Counted from the first letter of the stretch, positions 18,738 to 29,809 are shown. The stretch is 64,000 nucleotides of DNA from Azorinus chamasolen (GCA_963576725.1 OY755241.1:76990701-77054700); one strand, 5' to 3'. Made by a program: numbers and translations. The notes: generated by a model from the sequence alone, not told the origin.

Positions 18738-20000
18738 TACGAGGGGTGATTGATAAGTCCGTGGCCTGAGGCAGGGAGCAGCAGTTTGACCTCAATAGTT
18801 TCATTTATTTTTCAATGTAGTCACTTTGCAAGCTTACACACTTTGTCCAACCGTGTTGAAGCATTTGGAAACCTTCCCTGTAGAAGGTGGCATCTTGGGA
18901 CTCAAGAAATGCTTCAACAGCTTGTTTGATGTCATCATCAGTGCGAAAATGGTGGTTGCTGAGTTCCTTTTTCATCTTGGGAATCAGGTGAATATGGTGG
19001 ATGCTCAACCATTTGAAAACCACATTCCTGAATGGCAGCCATGGCAACAGTGGACTTGTGTGCTGGAGCATTGTCCTGATGGAAGAGCACACCTAATGAC
19101 AGCTTGCCACACCTTGTCTCCTTGATTTTTTCACGAAGCTGCCTCATGATGTTAGCATTATACCTTCTGGTAATAGTGTGACCTCTCTCAAGATAATCCA
19201 CTAGCATCACTCCTTTCGCAACCCATAAAACTGTGGCCATCACCTTCCTAGCGGATGTTGTCAACTTGGCTTTTTTTTTTAGGGGTGGTGATACTGGGCG
19301 TTTCCACTGTTTTGACTGTTGTTTTGTCTCAGGTTTGAAGTGGTGAACCCATGTTTTATCAACAGTTACAAACTGCTTGAGAAACTTCTCCTGATCCTGC
19401 TCAAACATGGCAAAGGTTTTCCCTTGACATGTTACACCGAACCTGTTTCTGGTCGAGACTCAGAAGTTTTGGGACCCATCTGGCAGAAACCTTTGTCATT
19501 TGCAAATCATTATGGATAATTGCATGGACTCGTTCCTGTGATATACCCAGCTGTGTAGCAATGTACCACTGTGGTATTCCCCGATCTGCCATAATGATAT
19601 CATGGATTTTATTGATGGTGTCCTTTGAGGTGACAGTTAATGGCCTGCCAGGACGGGGGTCATCTTAAATACTCTATCTACCACGGCCATTTTTTCACCA
19701 TGCTATAACATGGGGCACGCTCCCCTAATGTAGCTACCATGTCCTCATGAATCTCCCTAGGTGATAAGCCTTTGAGGCCAAGGTATTGAATAATCCGGCG
19801 ATGGCCAACGTTGTCCATTTGCTTATAAGTACTCATAGTAAGTAGCTTTGAGAATCAAATTTTGGCAAACAACAGAGAGACAAAAATTCTTCTGTCTCTG
19901 CAGAGTGATTATAACACCTTTTCTACACGGAAATCAAATGGTATGTTTACAAGTGGTCTGTTTCTACCCCAGGCCAAAGACTTATTAATCACCCCTCGTA
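18738..20000 (-). mobile_element. mariner transposon (about 1.26 kb) with TA target duplication
   Basis: Termini CGAGGGGTGATTGATAAGTC and, inverted, CGAGGGGTGATTAATAAGTC, each bordered by TA (18738-18739 and 19999-20000). Length and a single reverse-oriented transposase are typical of full-length mariners. Ends differ by one base over 20 bp, so the DNA is relatively young or well kept. The transposase is broken (next entry). Confidence 0.9.
18805..19668 (-). pseudogene. mariner transposase, broken; third catalytic Asp deleted
   Basis: Read 5' to 3' on minus: a helix-turn-helix part (GIPQWYIATQLGISQERVHA), then WVPKLLSLDQKQ (19401-19592). The catalytic part (18938-19408) has VTVDKTWVHHF (first D) and VLFHQDNAPAHKS (second D), then HPPYSPD. 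Directly after SPD about 25 nt are missing: the expected segment holding the third D (DD34D family) is absent, and the next homologous piece, PKMKKELSNHHF ... QMLQHGWTKCVSLQ, is in another frame. Other shifts separate the N-terminal pieces. Such a protein could not catalyse transposition. The family is clear from the motifs. Confidence 0.85.
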
Positions 20001-20204
20001 TTATATTTCAAATGCAAACAAAGCTGACCCTGTTCAGACGGCTCCTTTAGGAAATTAGGAGCTATCTGATTAGTGGCTACTTTGTTTGCAATTGTATGAA
20101 AATGTGTTCATATGAATGAAAAGTATAATTAGATTAATTTCATAATAGTACAAAGACAAAAGAATTTGTGCGCATTGTAGAAACTATAGAATCACATCCA
20201 TAGT

Positions 20205-20400
20205 AGAACCTGTCCTAAGTGGCCAATCTTTTATTGAACATAGGAGTCGTCAAAAGCAGGTGGTTGCTTAATGGAGAATAAAAGTAATTCAGAAAGCTAT
20301 TTCAGAAACCTCCTATAGGAGCTTTTTTGCGTTACTGTTGACCTGCATTAGCGTACCTCCTGCCTTACAGAGCCATAATTAGACCTCTTTTTGATGGCCA
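20205..20400. mobile_element. F4 MITE
   Basis: TAGTAGAACCTGTCCTAAG at the left, AGCAGGTGGTTGCTTAATGG, a central CAGAAACCTCCTATAGGAGC, and a mirrored CTGCATTAGCGTACCTCCTG. Diverged copy. Confidence 0.5.
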
Positions 20401-20600
20401 TTTAACACTTTCCTCCATAAATATGCCTCTCTATGCCTCTGTAAAGGTCACCCTTTTAAGCCATTGTGATAAATATATAAGGAGCAAATGCACTATTTAT
20501 CACAATGGTTTCTAAACAACGCAATTCTAAATTGTTCCTTTTTGGTAGATTTATTCATAGAGGTTGGGTCTAAAAATAGCCCATGAGGGAATGGGTCAAA
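20401..20600. mobile_element. F1 MITE
   Basis: TTAACACTTTCCTCCATAAA, a palindrome with an internal deletion (GATAAATATATAAGGAGCAA), and an end CCATGAGGGAATGGGTCAA. Confidence 0.65.
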
Positions 20601-21475
20601 ACAGAATCTACTGTATATTATAACATTAAGCAAACAGAGCAGACACTAACCAGACAGTTTCTACATTATAAATAAGGCAGGCATTGTGCTTGCTTAATCT
20701 TTCTCTTCAAAGATACACTTTTTGACGTCTTTTCAAACAGAGTATACTCAGATCAATGAAATATGGAAGGTGGAACATTGTTTCCATTTTAGAAACTACA
20801 TAAACATATCTACCAAATTCCATAAGCAAACAGAGCAGACCCTGATCAGATGACTCCTACAGTACCTGTTTGAAATTGTGTGAAAAGGCATTTATATGAA
20901 GGAAAGGGTTAATAATTCTTTTGATCTAGGTCTACAGTGTTTGCAATTCGGCTTATTTCCATATTTCAAAGGGTGAACTTGGATCCTGATGAAGGACAGG
21001 TCACTATAAATCTCTTTGTTATCATCCATTTTTATGAACGAGCTTTTCACTAGCATACAAAACTTTCACATTTTACTAATGAATAATCATATATGTAAGA
21101 CCTAATAACATCATAAATATTAATTAGCCAAAGTTGTATGTTACATGCACACAGGATTATTAGGCCTTGGCAGAAACTGCAAAATCAAAGCTATATTTTT
21201 CCATCAGCAAACACAGCAGACCTTGATAAGATGGTTCTGATCTGGATCCATGCTTATGAAATGTTTAGTTGAGTCTGAGTTCGTTCTCAAGTTTGGCCTT
21301 TGGCTCAAATCTGACCAATCAAAAGCTTGAGAACTCAAATCTGACCAATCAAAAGCTTGAGAACGAAACTCTGGTTCTACGCTGGTTGTAAAGGTGTCAA
21401 AAGGCATCACTATTAAGTACAGGATTAAGTTGAAACAAAGCTCTAGACACATACTTACTGATACACCTATTGATA
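20600..21475. mobile_element. Cluster of F2 remnants with ATTGGTCAGATT-type repeat
   Basis: At least four partial F2 copies: GCAAACAGAGCAGACAC at 20637, TCAAACAGAGTATACTC at 20732, GCAAACAGAGCAGACCC at 20823 ending GGAAAGGGTTAA at 20912, and GCAAACACAGCAGACC at 21208. The last is interrupted at 21255-21370 by two direct AATCTGACCAATCAAAAGC units. No coding frame. Confidence 0.55.
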
Positions 21476-22010
21476 CACATATCTCCTGATACACTTTAAC
21501 CTGCTACTATACTCACCTACTGATACAATTACCTACTGATATACATATCTAGTGATGCAAATACCTACTAACACATCTGCCAACTGATACACAGATCTAC
21601 TAACACACTCACTGATGCACATACATAGTGATACACATAGCTACTGATACACTTTCCTGATGATACACATGCCTACTGATACAAATATCTACTGATACAC
21701 ATGCCTACTGATACAAATATCTACTGATACACATGCCTACCGATATATATACTTACAGATAGACTTAGCTACTTATATACATGCCTACTGATAAATATAC
21801 ATACTGAGAGTCTGAGAGACAGATCTACTGATACACATACCTACTGATTCAGATATCTACTGATACACATGCCTACTAATACACATACCTGCTGATACAT
21901 TTTCCTACCGATACACACACCTACTAATATACATACCTACAGATAGACTTATTTACTGATACACATACATACTGATACAGATATCTACTTATATATTTTC
22001 CTACTGATAC
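21475..22010. repeat. CCTACTGATACACATA minisatellite
   Basis: About 27 units of 16-22 bp on the theme CTACTGATACACATAC with drift (ATCTACTGATAC, GCCTACTGATAC). A second array of the same repeat is at 29810-30455, in the same intron of the Ly-6-type gene. Confidence 0.85.
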
Positions 22011-22012
22011 AA

Positions 22013-22186
22013 TTATTCTTCATTCTTGTCCTCAAGTGTTTCTATTCGTCTGTACGACTCTGCCAAAGATCGTGAAACCCTCTTGGAACCTTTCGCGATC
22101 CTTGAACTTGATGGGAATGGCAGTTTTGCAATTAAGTCACTTGAACTGGAAACAACATTTTCATTCACCAACAGCTGAAGATTCAT
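22013..22186 (-). CDS. Possible small coding exon, unrecognised
   Basis: Minus strand, 57 codons from ATG to TAA: MNLQLLVNENVVSSSSDLIA, KLPFPSSSRIAKGSKR, VSRSLAESYRRIETLEDKNE, E. The residue mix (Ser-rich, then charged and helical) looks protein-like, and a strong acceptor (GTTGTTTCCAG|T) lies within it, so it may be a terminal exon (22013-22158) rather than a complete ORF. It lies in the D-E intron of the Ly-6-type gene and has no recognised family. Confidence 0.28.
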   Translation of the reverse strand: MNLQLLVNENVVSSSSDLIAKLPFPSSSRIAKGSKRVSRSLAESYRRIETLEDKNEE

Positions 22187-22639
22187 TCTTTTTTTTGCAG
22201 GGCCCTAATAATGGCAATATTTACAGTTTATTTTGAAGTAACATACAGGACAATTTAGGGATAACATACGGGACAATGTAGTAATTAAAATTTAAAATTA
22301 TTTGGATAACTCTATACATGGTGAATATATCTATTCTAAAAGCATATATATGCGTCTTGTATTTACTGTAATTAACTGTGTTGGATGTACTATACTTCCG
22401 ATTAATCGATTATAATTTCAAAGTAAAGTACACTCGTTATATTGCAGAATGATTCCACATGATTTTTACCTAAGACATGCAATCCATTCAAAGTCGGTTA
22501 GTCAAATGTGAACCTTTATGCTTCCCAGACAACTAAAAATTCAACAACCTTAACTCATAATGCTGATAAGAATAATTGTAATATGTACTGTAACGAAAGG
22601 TACATGTATAACTGAAGATGACAATACAAACAACAACAC

Positions 22640-23613
22640 ACGTGACGTCATCAAAAAGCATGGAATGTGACGTCATGTATGATGTAATAATTACTTACAT
22701 TTATCTATAGTAGAGAAAAAGTAGTTTTGAATCAATATCGCTTTATTTCTATAAATGAAATAATGCGATAGGTATTATAAGTATACAGATTAATGTTATT
22801 GGTGTTATAATCATTTTCGAGGATCCGAAAATGATACTTTTCCGGAATAAAGAGACTGGCTACTCAATGGCTTAGGAGAGGACCTGATAACCGCTGGGAA
22901 TCTCTTGGCAATGTATCAAGTCGCGGGAAGTATAAAGCTTAACGCGCGCAGCAGGCGGGAGCTTTCCTCTTTCAAATTTCGGCCAGACAACATCTAAAAA
23001 TTAATTCATCAAAAGTCGTTTTAACTCTGTTTAGCCACCATACAGAAATACAAAGAACTAAAGAAACTATATAAACTCAAGCAGCGGGTGAAATTAAAGG
23101 ACACAGGCCATGACGGAAACGTAAATATTACATTTACTAGCCCTAGGAGACCCCAGAACTTACACACACATTCACAATTAAGAAGCCAACACGAACTAGA
23201 TCTACAAGAGACATTTTAGTAACTTATTAGAACCATAAGTCTATTTCATCATTGATAATTAAATAAATTCCGTTCACTATATAGATCTCTAATTTGATAT
23301 GTCGTATTTGTCCCTGTAAGTCGTCCGCCCACGAAAGCCCGTTTTTGCCGTCCTGTTACAGTACAAAATGAACCCGAACATATGCAATAACTTACGGGAC
23401 AAAATATGTAACATACGGGTCCAAAATGAAAGGCGAGTATACATGTTGTAAACATATGTTTCTCTCTGACTAAATTTGCTTTAGAATTATTAATACATCT
23501 TCCACATACACCACACACAAAACTTGTTACAACACTTATAAATGATAAGTAATAGGCTCACCTTAAATAATGATAAATGGCAATAAAATCACAACACGTT
23601 TTCCTTCGTAAAA
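22640..23613 (+). promoter_or_regulatory. Presumed promoter / 5' region of nested gene
   Basis: Non-repetitive, with local CpG enrichment (AACGCGCGCAGCAGGCGGGA near 22943) and two full CRE palindromes TGACGTCA (about 22643 and 22669). The start codon of the downstream gene is embedded in AAAATGGCGGCG, a YY1-like initiator/ATG motif. The transcription start is not determined. Confidence 0.35.
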
Positions 23614-23696
23614 ATGGCGGCGATACACTTTCTAACACCCGGGCAACATTTGAGCGAGCAAATGGACGCAATGAGCGCCAAGAGGCGTAAAGAACG
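23614..23696 (+). CDS. First coding exon of an unrecognised gene
   Basis: ATG in a strong context (AAAATGGCGGCG) opens MAAIHFLTPGQHLSEQMDAM then SAKRRKE and ends at CG|GTACGT (phase 2). Splicing to the 31-nt exon at 24352 keeps the frame. The N-terminus is charged and probably helical, with a basic KRRKERR patch. No family is recognised. The gene lies in the 15.4-kb D-E intron of the Ly-6-type gene, on the opposite strand; later exons were not located. Confidence 0.55.
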
Positions 23697-24119
23697 GTAC
23701 GTTTTCATTGATTGTTAGGGCACATAGTCTCGTATGTTATGACTCGTACGTTATGGTCACGCTAATTGTTTAAACGTGCGGTTACATTCTCAGTGATTTA
23801 TATTTTAAGAGATCAACATGTTCTATAATTCTTAATATATTACCAGGCAATAGTCTAAAGCAAATAAATATTTCGTTGGTACCTATGTTCTTGCATTGTG
23901 AAGTGGTAAACGAATGTCCTGTATGTTACTTTACGAAAATTACGCTAATTTACCAAATATTCAGTTGTCTTAGTTTAAACATATTTTATTTCATAATTCC
24001 TGAAATGGGATTGGGCAACAAGTTCTTCCAACTTAGATATAGCCCTTCTCCTACAGTGAATGGAATAATATAGTACAAAGTAAAATGACAGTCACACAAA
24101 TATACGCATATAAATTCAA

Positions 24120-24235
24120 AGGATCAGAGTGAGAGAGAGAGCGAGTAGGTGAGGGAAATATTGAAAACTTCAGAGAAATTTAGAAAGAGAGTGGAGGAGA
24201 GAGAGGGAGAGAGAGAGAATGAGAGAGAGAGAGGT
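24120..24235. repeat. GA-rich simple repeat
   Basis: Purine tract of GAGAGAGA blocks broken by single changes, within the first intron of the nested gene. Confidence 0.8.
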
Positions 24236-24351
24236 GCTCAGTCTGCAGGGTAAACCAGTGGAAAATAGGAAAATGAAGATGAAGGGACCTTTTCACACAA
24301 ATATTATCCCTTTTCTTCATTGGCTATGTTACAACCTGTAAAGTTTTGCAG

Positions 24352-24382
24352 GGACGACAAAAGAACTCAATTAAGGGAATTG
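24352..24382 (+). CDS. Second exon (31 nt) of the nested gene
   Basis: A pyrimidine-rich tract and AGTTTTGCAG|G precede GGACGACAAAAGAACTC, ending AATTG|GTAAGT, a perfect donor. With exon 1 (phase 2) it reads R DDKRTQLREL and ends in phase 0. Agreement of acceptor, donor and phase over such a short piece is the main evidence. The LINE at 24440-27970 lies in the following intron. Confidence 0.5.
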
Positions 24383-24446
24383 GTAAGTAGCCAGTTAATG
24401 TCAATGTATTAAAGGAACTGTAAAAATATAAATATATATTAGATTA

Positions 24447-25232
24447 TCAGTAACTGAATCTTTTCGACCTCAGTATATAATTTTGAACTGCTTCAAATAA
24501 AACACAATTTTGCTCATAAGACAAGGCCTTATCACCAAAAAGCAGTAGATCAGTATTTAATGGATGTAGTGCCCTTGTTTCATGAAATAGTTGTATTCGT
24601 TGAGCAGTATAAAGTCTGCACTTAAAGAAATAATGAGATTCGTTCTCTGGACTATTTTGACATGAGCAACATGGATCAAACCTAAGATGGTTGTGGTATA
24701 GATCTTCATTTAGATCACTACAGTTGTTCCTAATTCGGGCATGCATGATTGATAAATATCTGTTAAGACTAAAATACAAATAACGAGGAATAGTAGAACA
24801 ATCTGAAAATGCTTTTACTGAGTTTTTAAAACTAGATATTGATGTGCTTTGCCTTGTATCCGTATCTAAATTGTTCCACAATTTTACTGAGGATGGAATA
24901 CATGATTTATTGAATATTGAGGTCCTGGTTTGGACAGATTCGAGATCGTTCCTGTTTCGAAGTTCGTAGTGTGTAATGTCTCTTATTTATGGTGGAATTA
25001 TATCTCTTATAAATGATGGTACTGATTCTGTAAAAGCTTTGTACATGAAACAATATTTTTGTCTTTCCCTTCTTTTATGTAAAGACTCCCATCCGCATTC
25101 TCTATAGAGATTAGCTAGAGAAACAGATCTAGTTAGACCGGTAACTATTCGTGCAGCTTCATTCTGTATTTTTTCCAAAGACTCAGAGTCGTATTGAGTA
25201 CAGCCGTCCCAAACTACAGCAGCATATTCCAA
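24447..25232 (-). pseudogene. LINE C-terminal region with CCHC-like motif
   Basis: LEYAAVVWDGCTQYDSESLE, KIQNEAARIVTGLTR and then, after a stop and shift at 24881-24987, WNNLDTDTRQSTSISSFKNS and DPCCSCQNSPENESHYFFKC. The last stretch gives C-x2-C, H and C typical of the C-terminal knuckle of CR1/Jockey-like LINEs. Matches the architecture of the fragment at 49389-50022. Confidence 0.75.
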
Positions 25233-25234
25233 TA

Positions 25235-26857
25235 TTAGTCTAATATATAATAAAATATTTGGTTTAAAGCGGCTCTTGAGAGGGTAAATTTTAGTTTTCT
25301 CATGATGTTTAGAGTTTTGGAAGCAGTACTCAAAATATTTTCAATGTGGACTGACCACTGGCCATTATGTTTAAGTGTTAACCCTAAATGTTTATGACAG
25401 TCTACAAAATTTATGTTAGTGTTCTCAAAAACCAGTCTGGGATTAGTACCATCCTTTTTTAGAGAGAAAAGTATAGCTTCTGTTTTGTCAGGATTGAATT
25501 TGACAAGCCATTGCTTTGACCAAACATAAATTTGCTGTAGGTCATGATTCAGCATCCCTTCAATATCTTGAACATTAGAAGCTGAACAAAAGAGGGAGCT
25601 GTCATCCGCGTACAGTCTTGTAAGACCTAGGAGTGAATCAGTTATATCATTGACGTAAATGAGAAAAAATAGCGGACCGAGAACAGAGCCCTGACGCATA
25701 CCAGCAGAAATCGATTGTAAAGTAGATGTTCCTGACTGAAGAACAACTTTTTGTTGTCTATTCTGCAAGTAATTAGCAATCCAGTCAAGAAGTTTACAAT
25801 CAATGCCATTTTCATAAAGCTTAAATATAAGGCCTTTGTGCCACACCCTGTCAAAGGCTTTAGAAATATCACAAAAAAACATACAAGAAAATTGGTTATT
25901 TTCGAACCTTTGACAAATATGGTGATAGATATCAATCAATTGGTATACAGTTGAATGATTTGGTAGAAAACCTGACTGGTATTATATAAGTAAGAAATAA
26001 TAAATGTTTTTAAACACAAGTCTTTCAAACAGTTTACCAACACAACTGAGTAGTGAAACGGGCCTATAATTAGAAGGTGTAAATTTGTCCCCTTTTTTAA
26101 AAATTGGAGTAATATGTGCAATTTTCCAGGTGTCAGGAAAGGTGCCTTCACTAAGTGATCTATTGAATGGTATGAGTAAAGGTACTGAAACTGCAGATGC
26201 ACATCCCTTTAACATTTTGGGAGTAATAAGATCAGGACCACATGCCTTGTTGACAGGTAGTAATTTGATTAATTCTTCAATTTCCTCTTTTGATATAGTG
26301 ATCTCGGGTAATTTACTATGAGTCTTAAAGGATACAGTAGGAAGCTGGGCATTAGTTTCGTCAATTCGTGAGATTGATGCAAAGTAATTGTTGAGGCAAT
26401 TTGCCTTTTCTTCGTCAGTGGTAAAAATTTGAATAGGATTATCATCCTCATTAGAAAAACATAAAGGTGGTATGCATGATGAATCAGCACTATTTACAAA
26501 GTGACGAATTATTTTCCAGAAACCTTTTTTGTCATTAGTTTCAAGATTGGTAAGATTAATTTCAAGCGAGTTATAAAACAGCTCCTTAGCATGTTTTTTA
26601 AGATTATTAACTTTGTTTCTAAGAATTCTGAATTTTAACCAGTCTTGGGGTCTGCCCGATTTTTTGGCAGTTGCCCTAAGGCGGTCTCGTTTCCTGGATA
26701 CCTTTCTAATTTCGCTATCATACCAGGGCTGGTCATCAGGTCTTATACGAACTTTTTTTGACGGTATGCAATTGCCAACTAGTTCCATAAATTTCTCAGT
26801 AAAAATACTGCATGCATCATGTATTGAATGTTCATTCAAAACTGACCAGTCATTCAT
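25235..26857 (-). pseudogene. LINE reverse transcriptase region, one in-frame stop
   Basis: The linker starts NDWSVLNEHSIHDACSIFTE. RT motifs in order: IAHITPIFKKGD and SNYRPVSLLSCVGKLFERL, an in-frame TAA at about 25982 in FLLI-stop-YQSGFLPNHS, FFCDISKAFDRVWH (motif A, Asp), GMRQGSVLGPLFFLIYVND (motif B), LYADDSSLF (motif C, catalytic YADD), then VKFNPDKTEAILF and HLGLTL. The catalytic triad is intact; the stop and the shift near 25245 prevent a full product. Confidence 0.85.
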
Positions 26858-26859
26858 AT

Positions 26860-27554
26860 TAAGTCTTATTTAAAAGTTCAAAATCAGCTCTTTTATAATT
26901 CCAGACAGTTCTTTCAAAACTGTGGTTTAATTCATAAGGAAATGGTATAGATATATGTGTTGCATGATGATCGCTAATTTCATTGGGAATATGGAGTACA
27001 CTAGCATCAAAAAGTTGAATATCCAGTGATAAGATAATAGGATCTAAAATGGCTTGTTGCCTCGTGGGTTAAAGTATAACATTCTGCATAGAATTAGTAA
27101 GAATCAAGTTTTTTAAGTTATGAAAAGTTGGATTCAAAAGATCTTCATTTAAATCACCCAATACTATCACATTTTTTGAGATTTCAAAGGCTTTTTCCAG
27201 GTTTCTGTCCAATTTTTTTAAAAAAAAGGGTGTCAGCAGTTTTGGGGCTATAAAATACGCCTAATAGGTATGATTCTGATTTTGTTTTAATCTTAACCCA
27301 AATTGACTCTGTGCAAAATACCTCAAGTTCTTCCATTCTGGGATGCAAAATGTTTTCATTAAGGTACACCAATATTCCTCCACCATGATTATTTCTGTCC
27401 TTTCGATATTTGCATTAGTGACAACTGAATCAAGATGTGTTTCAGTAAAACATAAGATGTCAAAATCTAAAAAGTTATCGTTTAAGTACTCTAATTTATT
27501 CCGAATACTTCTAATGTTACAATGGAAAATAGATAGTGAGTTTGAGGTAGTAGC
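26860..27554 (-). pseudogene. LINE APE-type endonuclease region, frameshifted
   Basis: SLSIFHCNIRSIRNKLEYL (N motif) and LCFTETHLDS (catalytic E) follow the 2A. A one-base shift near 27410 moves to NHGGGILVYLNENI and GVFYSPKTAD. Further on are VIVLGDLNEDLLNP (D/N motif) and EISDHHATHISIPF (SDH motif). At least two internal stops (for example TAA in NVIL-stop-PTR near 27072, and before NDWSVLNE). The motif set is complete, so it was once a functional endonuclease. Confidence 0.8.
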
Positions 27555-27629
27555 AGGTCCTGGATTTGACTCAATGTCCCCAGCTTTAAGTAGTAGTAAC
27601 AGTAGAACAGTTAAAATTTGAAGAGACAT
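27555..27629 (-). other. 2A-like translational recoding motif after a hydrophobic leader
   Basis: An in-frame ATG at 27627-27629 starts MSLQ, then a run of leucines, then KAGDIESNPGP (GDIESNPGP at 27555-27581). D(V/I)ExNPGP is the strict 2A consensus that makes the ribosome skip the last Gly-Pro bond. APE-type LINEs of several marine invertebrates are known to carry 2A at the N-terminus of the endonuclease ORF. The hydrophobic run before it resembles the signal-peptide-plus-2A arrangement reported in sea urchin proteins. Endonuclease sequence begins at once after NPGP. Confidence 0.85.
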
Positions 27630-27969
27630 GGTCTTGTTTGGAATAAAATTATCACAAAAGTAATTTTTCATGTCCAGCAGTACCTTAGCACTAAGATCAA
27701 ATATAGTTGTGAATAGATTTACCTTGAACTGGGCCCTTTTTCTGTAATTGTACCCTCTGCCATGATGGGTTCCAATGGCCGCACTCCAAGAAGTCAAGTC
27801 GTTACCCATAAGGATACAGCTTAACGCCTGCTTGGTCAGCCACTGAAACCACAACATGACACAGCCAACACCCTGAAACACCTGAGACAAAAGGACAGAA
27901 AGAGAAAAGGAAAAGGATAGATGAAAGATAAATAAGCAAAGATATAGCAAGAAAAGAGACATCAGTAAC

Positions 27970-28265
27970 GAGTAGTTTGGTAACAGTCAAAGGGAGGCAA
28001 CTCAGGAAATTAAATATTGTCAAATACAATATGCTATTTAGAAAAAAAAAGTAAGTATAAATTTGACTAATTTTCCACAAATGCACCATTTTTTCTTTTA
28101 AATATAAATTTTTAGAGAGGTACTTTAGCCATATGGACTAGAGTCCGAAAAGTCATATTACATGTAGTATCAAAATAAAAACAACTTTAGCCGTATAGTA
28201 ATCTTAACCTTAAATTTGCTCCATGAATAATAACTTTCCATCAAATTGAGTATCAACAAGTACTT
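27970..28265. other. No identified feature
   Basis: AT-rich DNA upstream of the LINE 5' end; short A and T runs, no repeat family or exon seen. Confidence 0.4.
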
Positions 28266-28685
28266 ACAAATACATGTACTTAACCATTTGCTCCATGAAA
28301 ACATTGAATAGTCATACTAGAAATATTGAGTCATGCTAGAAATATTGGTATCATGAATAACAATCAGTATAAATTATAATATGTCAACTGAACACATGAT
28401 ATTTGGACAATGGTAGAGACTATAAACTCATATCTATGTTAAATCATTGGCAGACAATCAGCAGACCCTGATCAGCCAGCTCCTGTAGAAATTGTCTGGT
28501 CTGGGTCTTCCCTGCTTGCAAAGGCACAGAAAAGTTTACCTTTGGAAGAAAGGGTTAATATCCTATAATCAGCCCGAGCAAGCAGCGAGACCCAGGTCCA
28601 ACAGCTCTACTAGGAGCTATTTTGTCTCAGTCCTCTCCGACAAGTCAGTCCATGTAAGATATGTAAGGAGCAAAAGGTTAAGCTA
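28265..28685. mobile_element. Two adjoining F2 remnants
   Basis: GCAGACCCTGATCAGCCAGC ... GTCTGGTCTGGGTCTTCCC ends GAAGAAAGGGTTAA (28556), where a second decayed copy starts (AGCAGCGAGACCCAGGTCC, CTAGGAGCTATTTTG) and ends AGGAGCAAAAGGTTAA. Confidence 0.5.
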
Positions 28686-28689
28686 GGTA

Positions 28690-29805
28690 TAACTGCTTCA
28701 GTATATCATAGCACAGTTATTAAAATATAATGAAGGCATACATGTTTTTCTTTCTGAAAACATGTTTGCTGTGAAATCTAATACCACCTTAGGCATACTT
28801 GTTACTGCATCCTATCTAGACAGCAGTGTAGATTCCAAGATACAACCATATGTACATTTCACACAATAAAGGTGAAAAAATAAAGTAAAGTCAGAGGAAA
28901 ACAAACTAGGGCAAAAACAAAATCAACCCAAGAAATAATACAAAGATCAGACAACCAACCTACATAATTTCATCCTTATACAAACAATTCGTCGATTAGG
29001 AAAACATAATTCCACAATAAGTATCAATTTGGAGCAGCAGGATAGCATGGCAAAAAGCTCTAATAAGCTTCATGCAATGCATTCATGCCAGTTCCTATAT
29101 TTTACCAGGTCAGATTATATGCAAGTTTAAAATGATTTTACAGCAGGGCCTTGCTGCACGGAGCTTGATTGTTATAAGCATTGTAGTATATTCAGTATTG
29201 GACAAAATGTTTTTTATCAAAACTCTGCTGGTACCTAATCCATGTTTCACCTTAAATTCAGTTGTCAATTTAATTTGATTTATTTCAGTCAGTAGAAAAC
29301 TGTTATTTTGGATCATATAATCATGTTATAAGCTGATGCAACAACGGTTTATAAATGGACAATATTCTAGATGCAACTATAGGTTTCATGCCTAATGGAA
29401 AGTGTCCCGTAGATTTTTGAAGTTTGACGTCACGGCAATTTGTGAGATTTATCTTTAAAAAAATCGACTAACCAACTGGAAATGAGGGCCTAGTTTTCTT
29501 ATATTAAATGGTTTGATCGTGAAAACTGATTTAGATTAATGGATATGTATTAGGAACTCTCACTAGGCTTGATTTAAATCAATTTCTCCAGTTTGGCGAC
29601 GCTCATATCTTAACAACCAGAGTACAATCAACGAAAGATAAAAAATAAAAGTGAGATTTTTTAGCACTAAATCCAGTTCGGTAAGAATGCCAATTATCTA
29701 CCTTTTGCAGAAAACAGTGATTTATAAGCATTCTATAAATTAAGTATTAAGTTATTGCTATTTAATTACTGGCGACATCAACTGTCCATGTTAGCTGAGA
29801 ATGAG
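28690..29805. other. Mostly unique AT-rich intron, no firm feature
   Basis: No repeat family recognised. One weak exon-like piece on the plus strand, ATTTTACAG|CAG to ATT|GTAGTA (29144-29182, 39 nt, phase 0-0), could follow the nested gene's second exon, but its product (QGLAARSLIVISI) and weak donor give little support. Confidence 0.3.
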
Positions 29806-29809
29806 TCTT

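Larger units (their letters stand above)
18614..20130. mobile_element. F2 MITE split by a mariner
   Basis: TTAACCCTTCCCTGTTTGAA at 18614 and an F2 right arm up to AGAAACTGTAGATA. After the mariner, F2 continues with TTTCAAATGCAAACAAAGC, a palindrome TCAGACGGCTCC ... AGGAGCTATCTGA and TATGAATGAAAAG. The MITE is therefore older than the mariner. Confidence 0.7.
24440..27970 (-). mobile_element. CR1/L2/Jockey-like non-LTR retrotransposon, nearly full length, with 2A motif
   Basis: On the minus strand the order is: leader with 2A motif, APE-type endonuclease, linker, reverse transcriptase, C-terminal CCHC-like knuckle. No RNase H was seen. Several stops and frameshifts make it inactive. 3' end near 24440 and 5' end near 27970 are estimates. 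No TSD was identified. It lies in the intron of the nested plus-strand gene and in intron D-E of the Ly-6-type gene. The clade within the CR1/L2/Jockey group is not resolved by eye. Confidence 0.85.

Noticed and set aside
21475..22010. CRISPR-like array of short repeats
   Set aside because: Units are contiguous 16-22 bp repeats with no unique spacers, in a eukaryotic context; it is a minisatellite.
22036..22236. Plus-strand 66-codon frame
   Set aside because: Antisense to a more protein-like minus-strand frame; composition is not coding-like.
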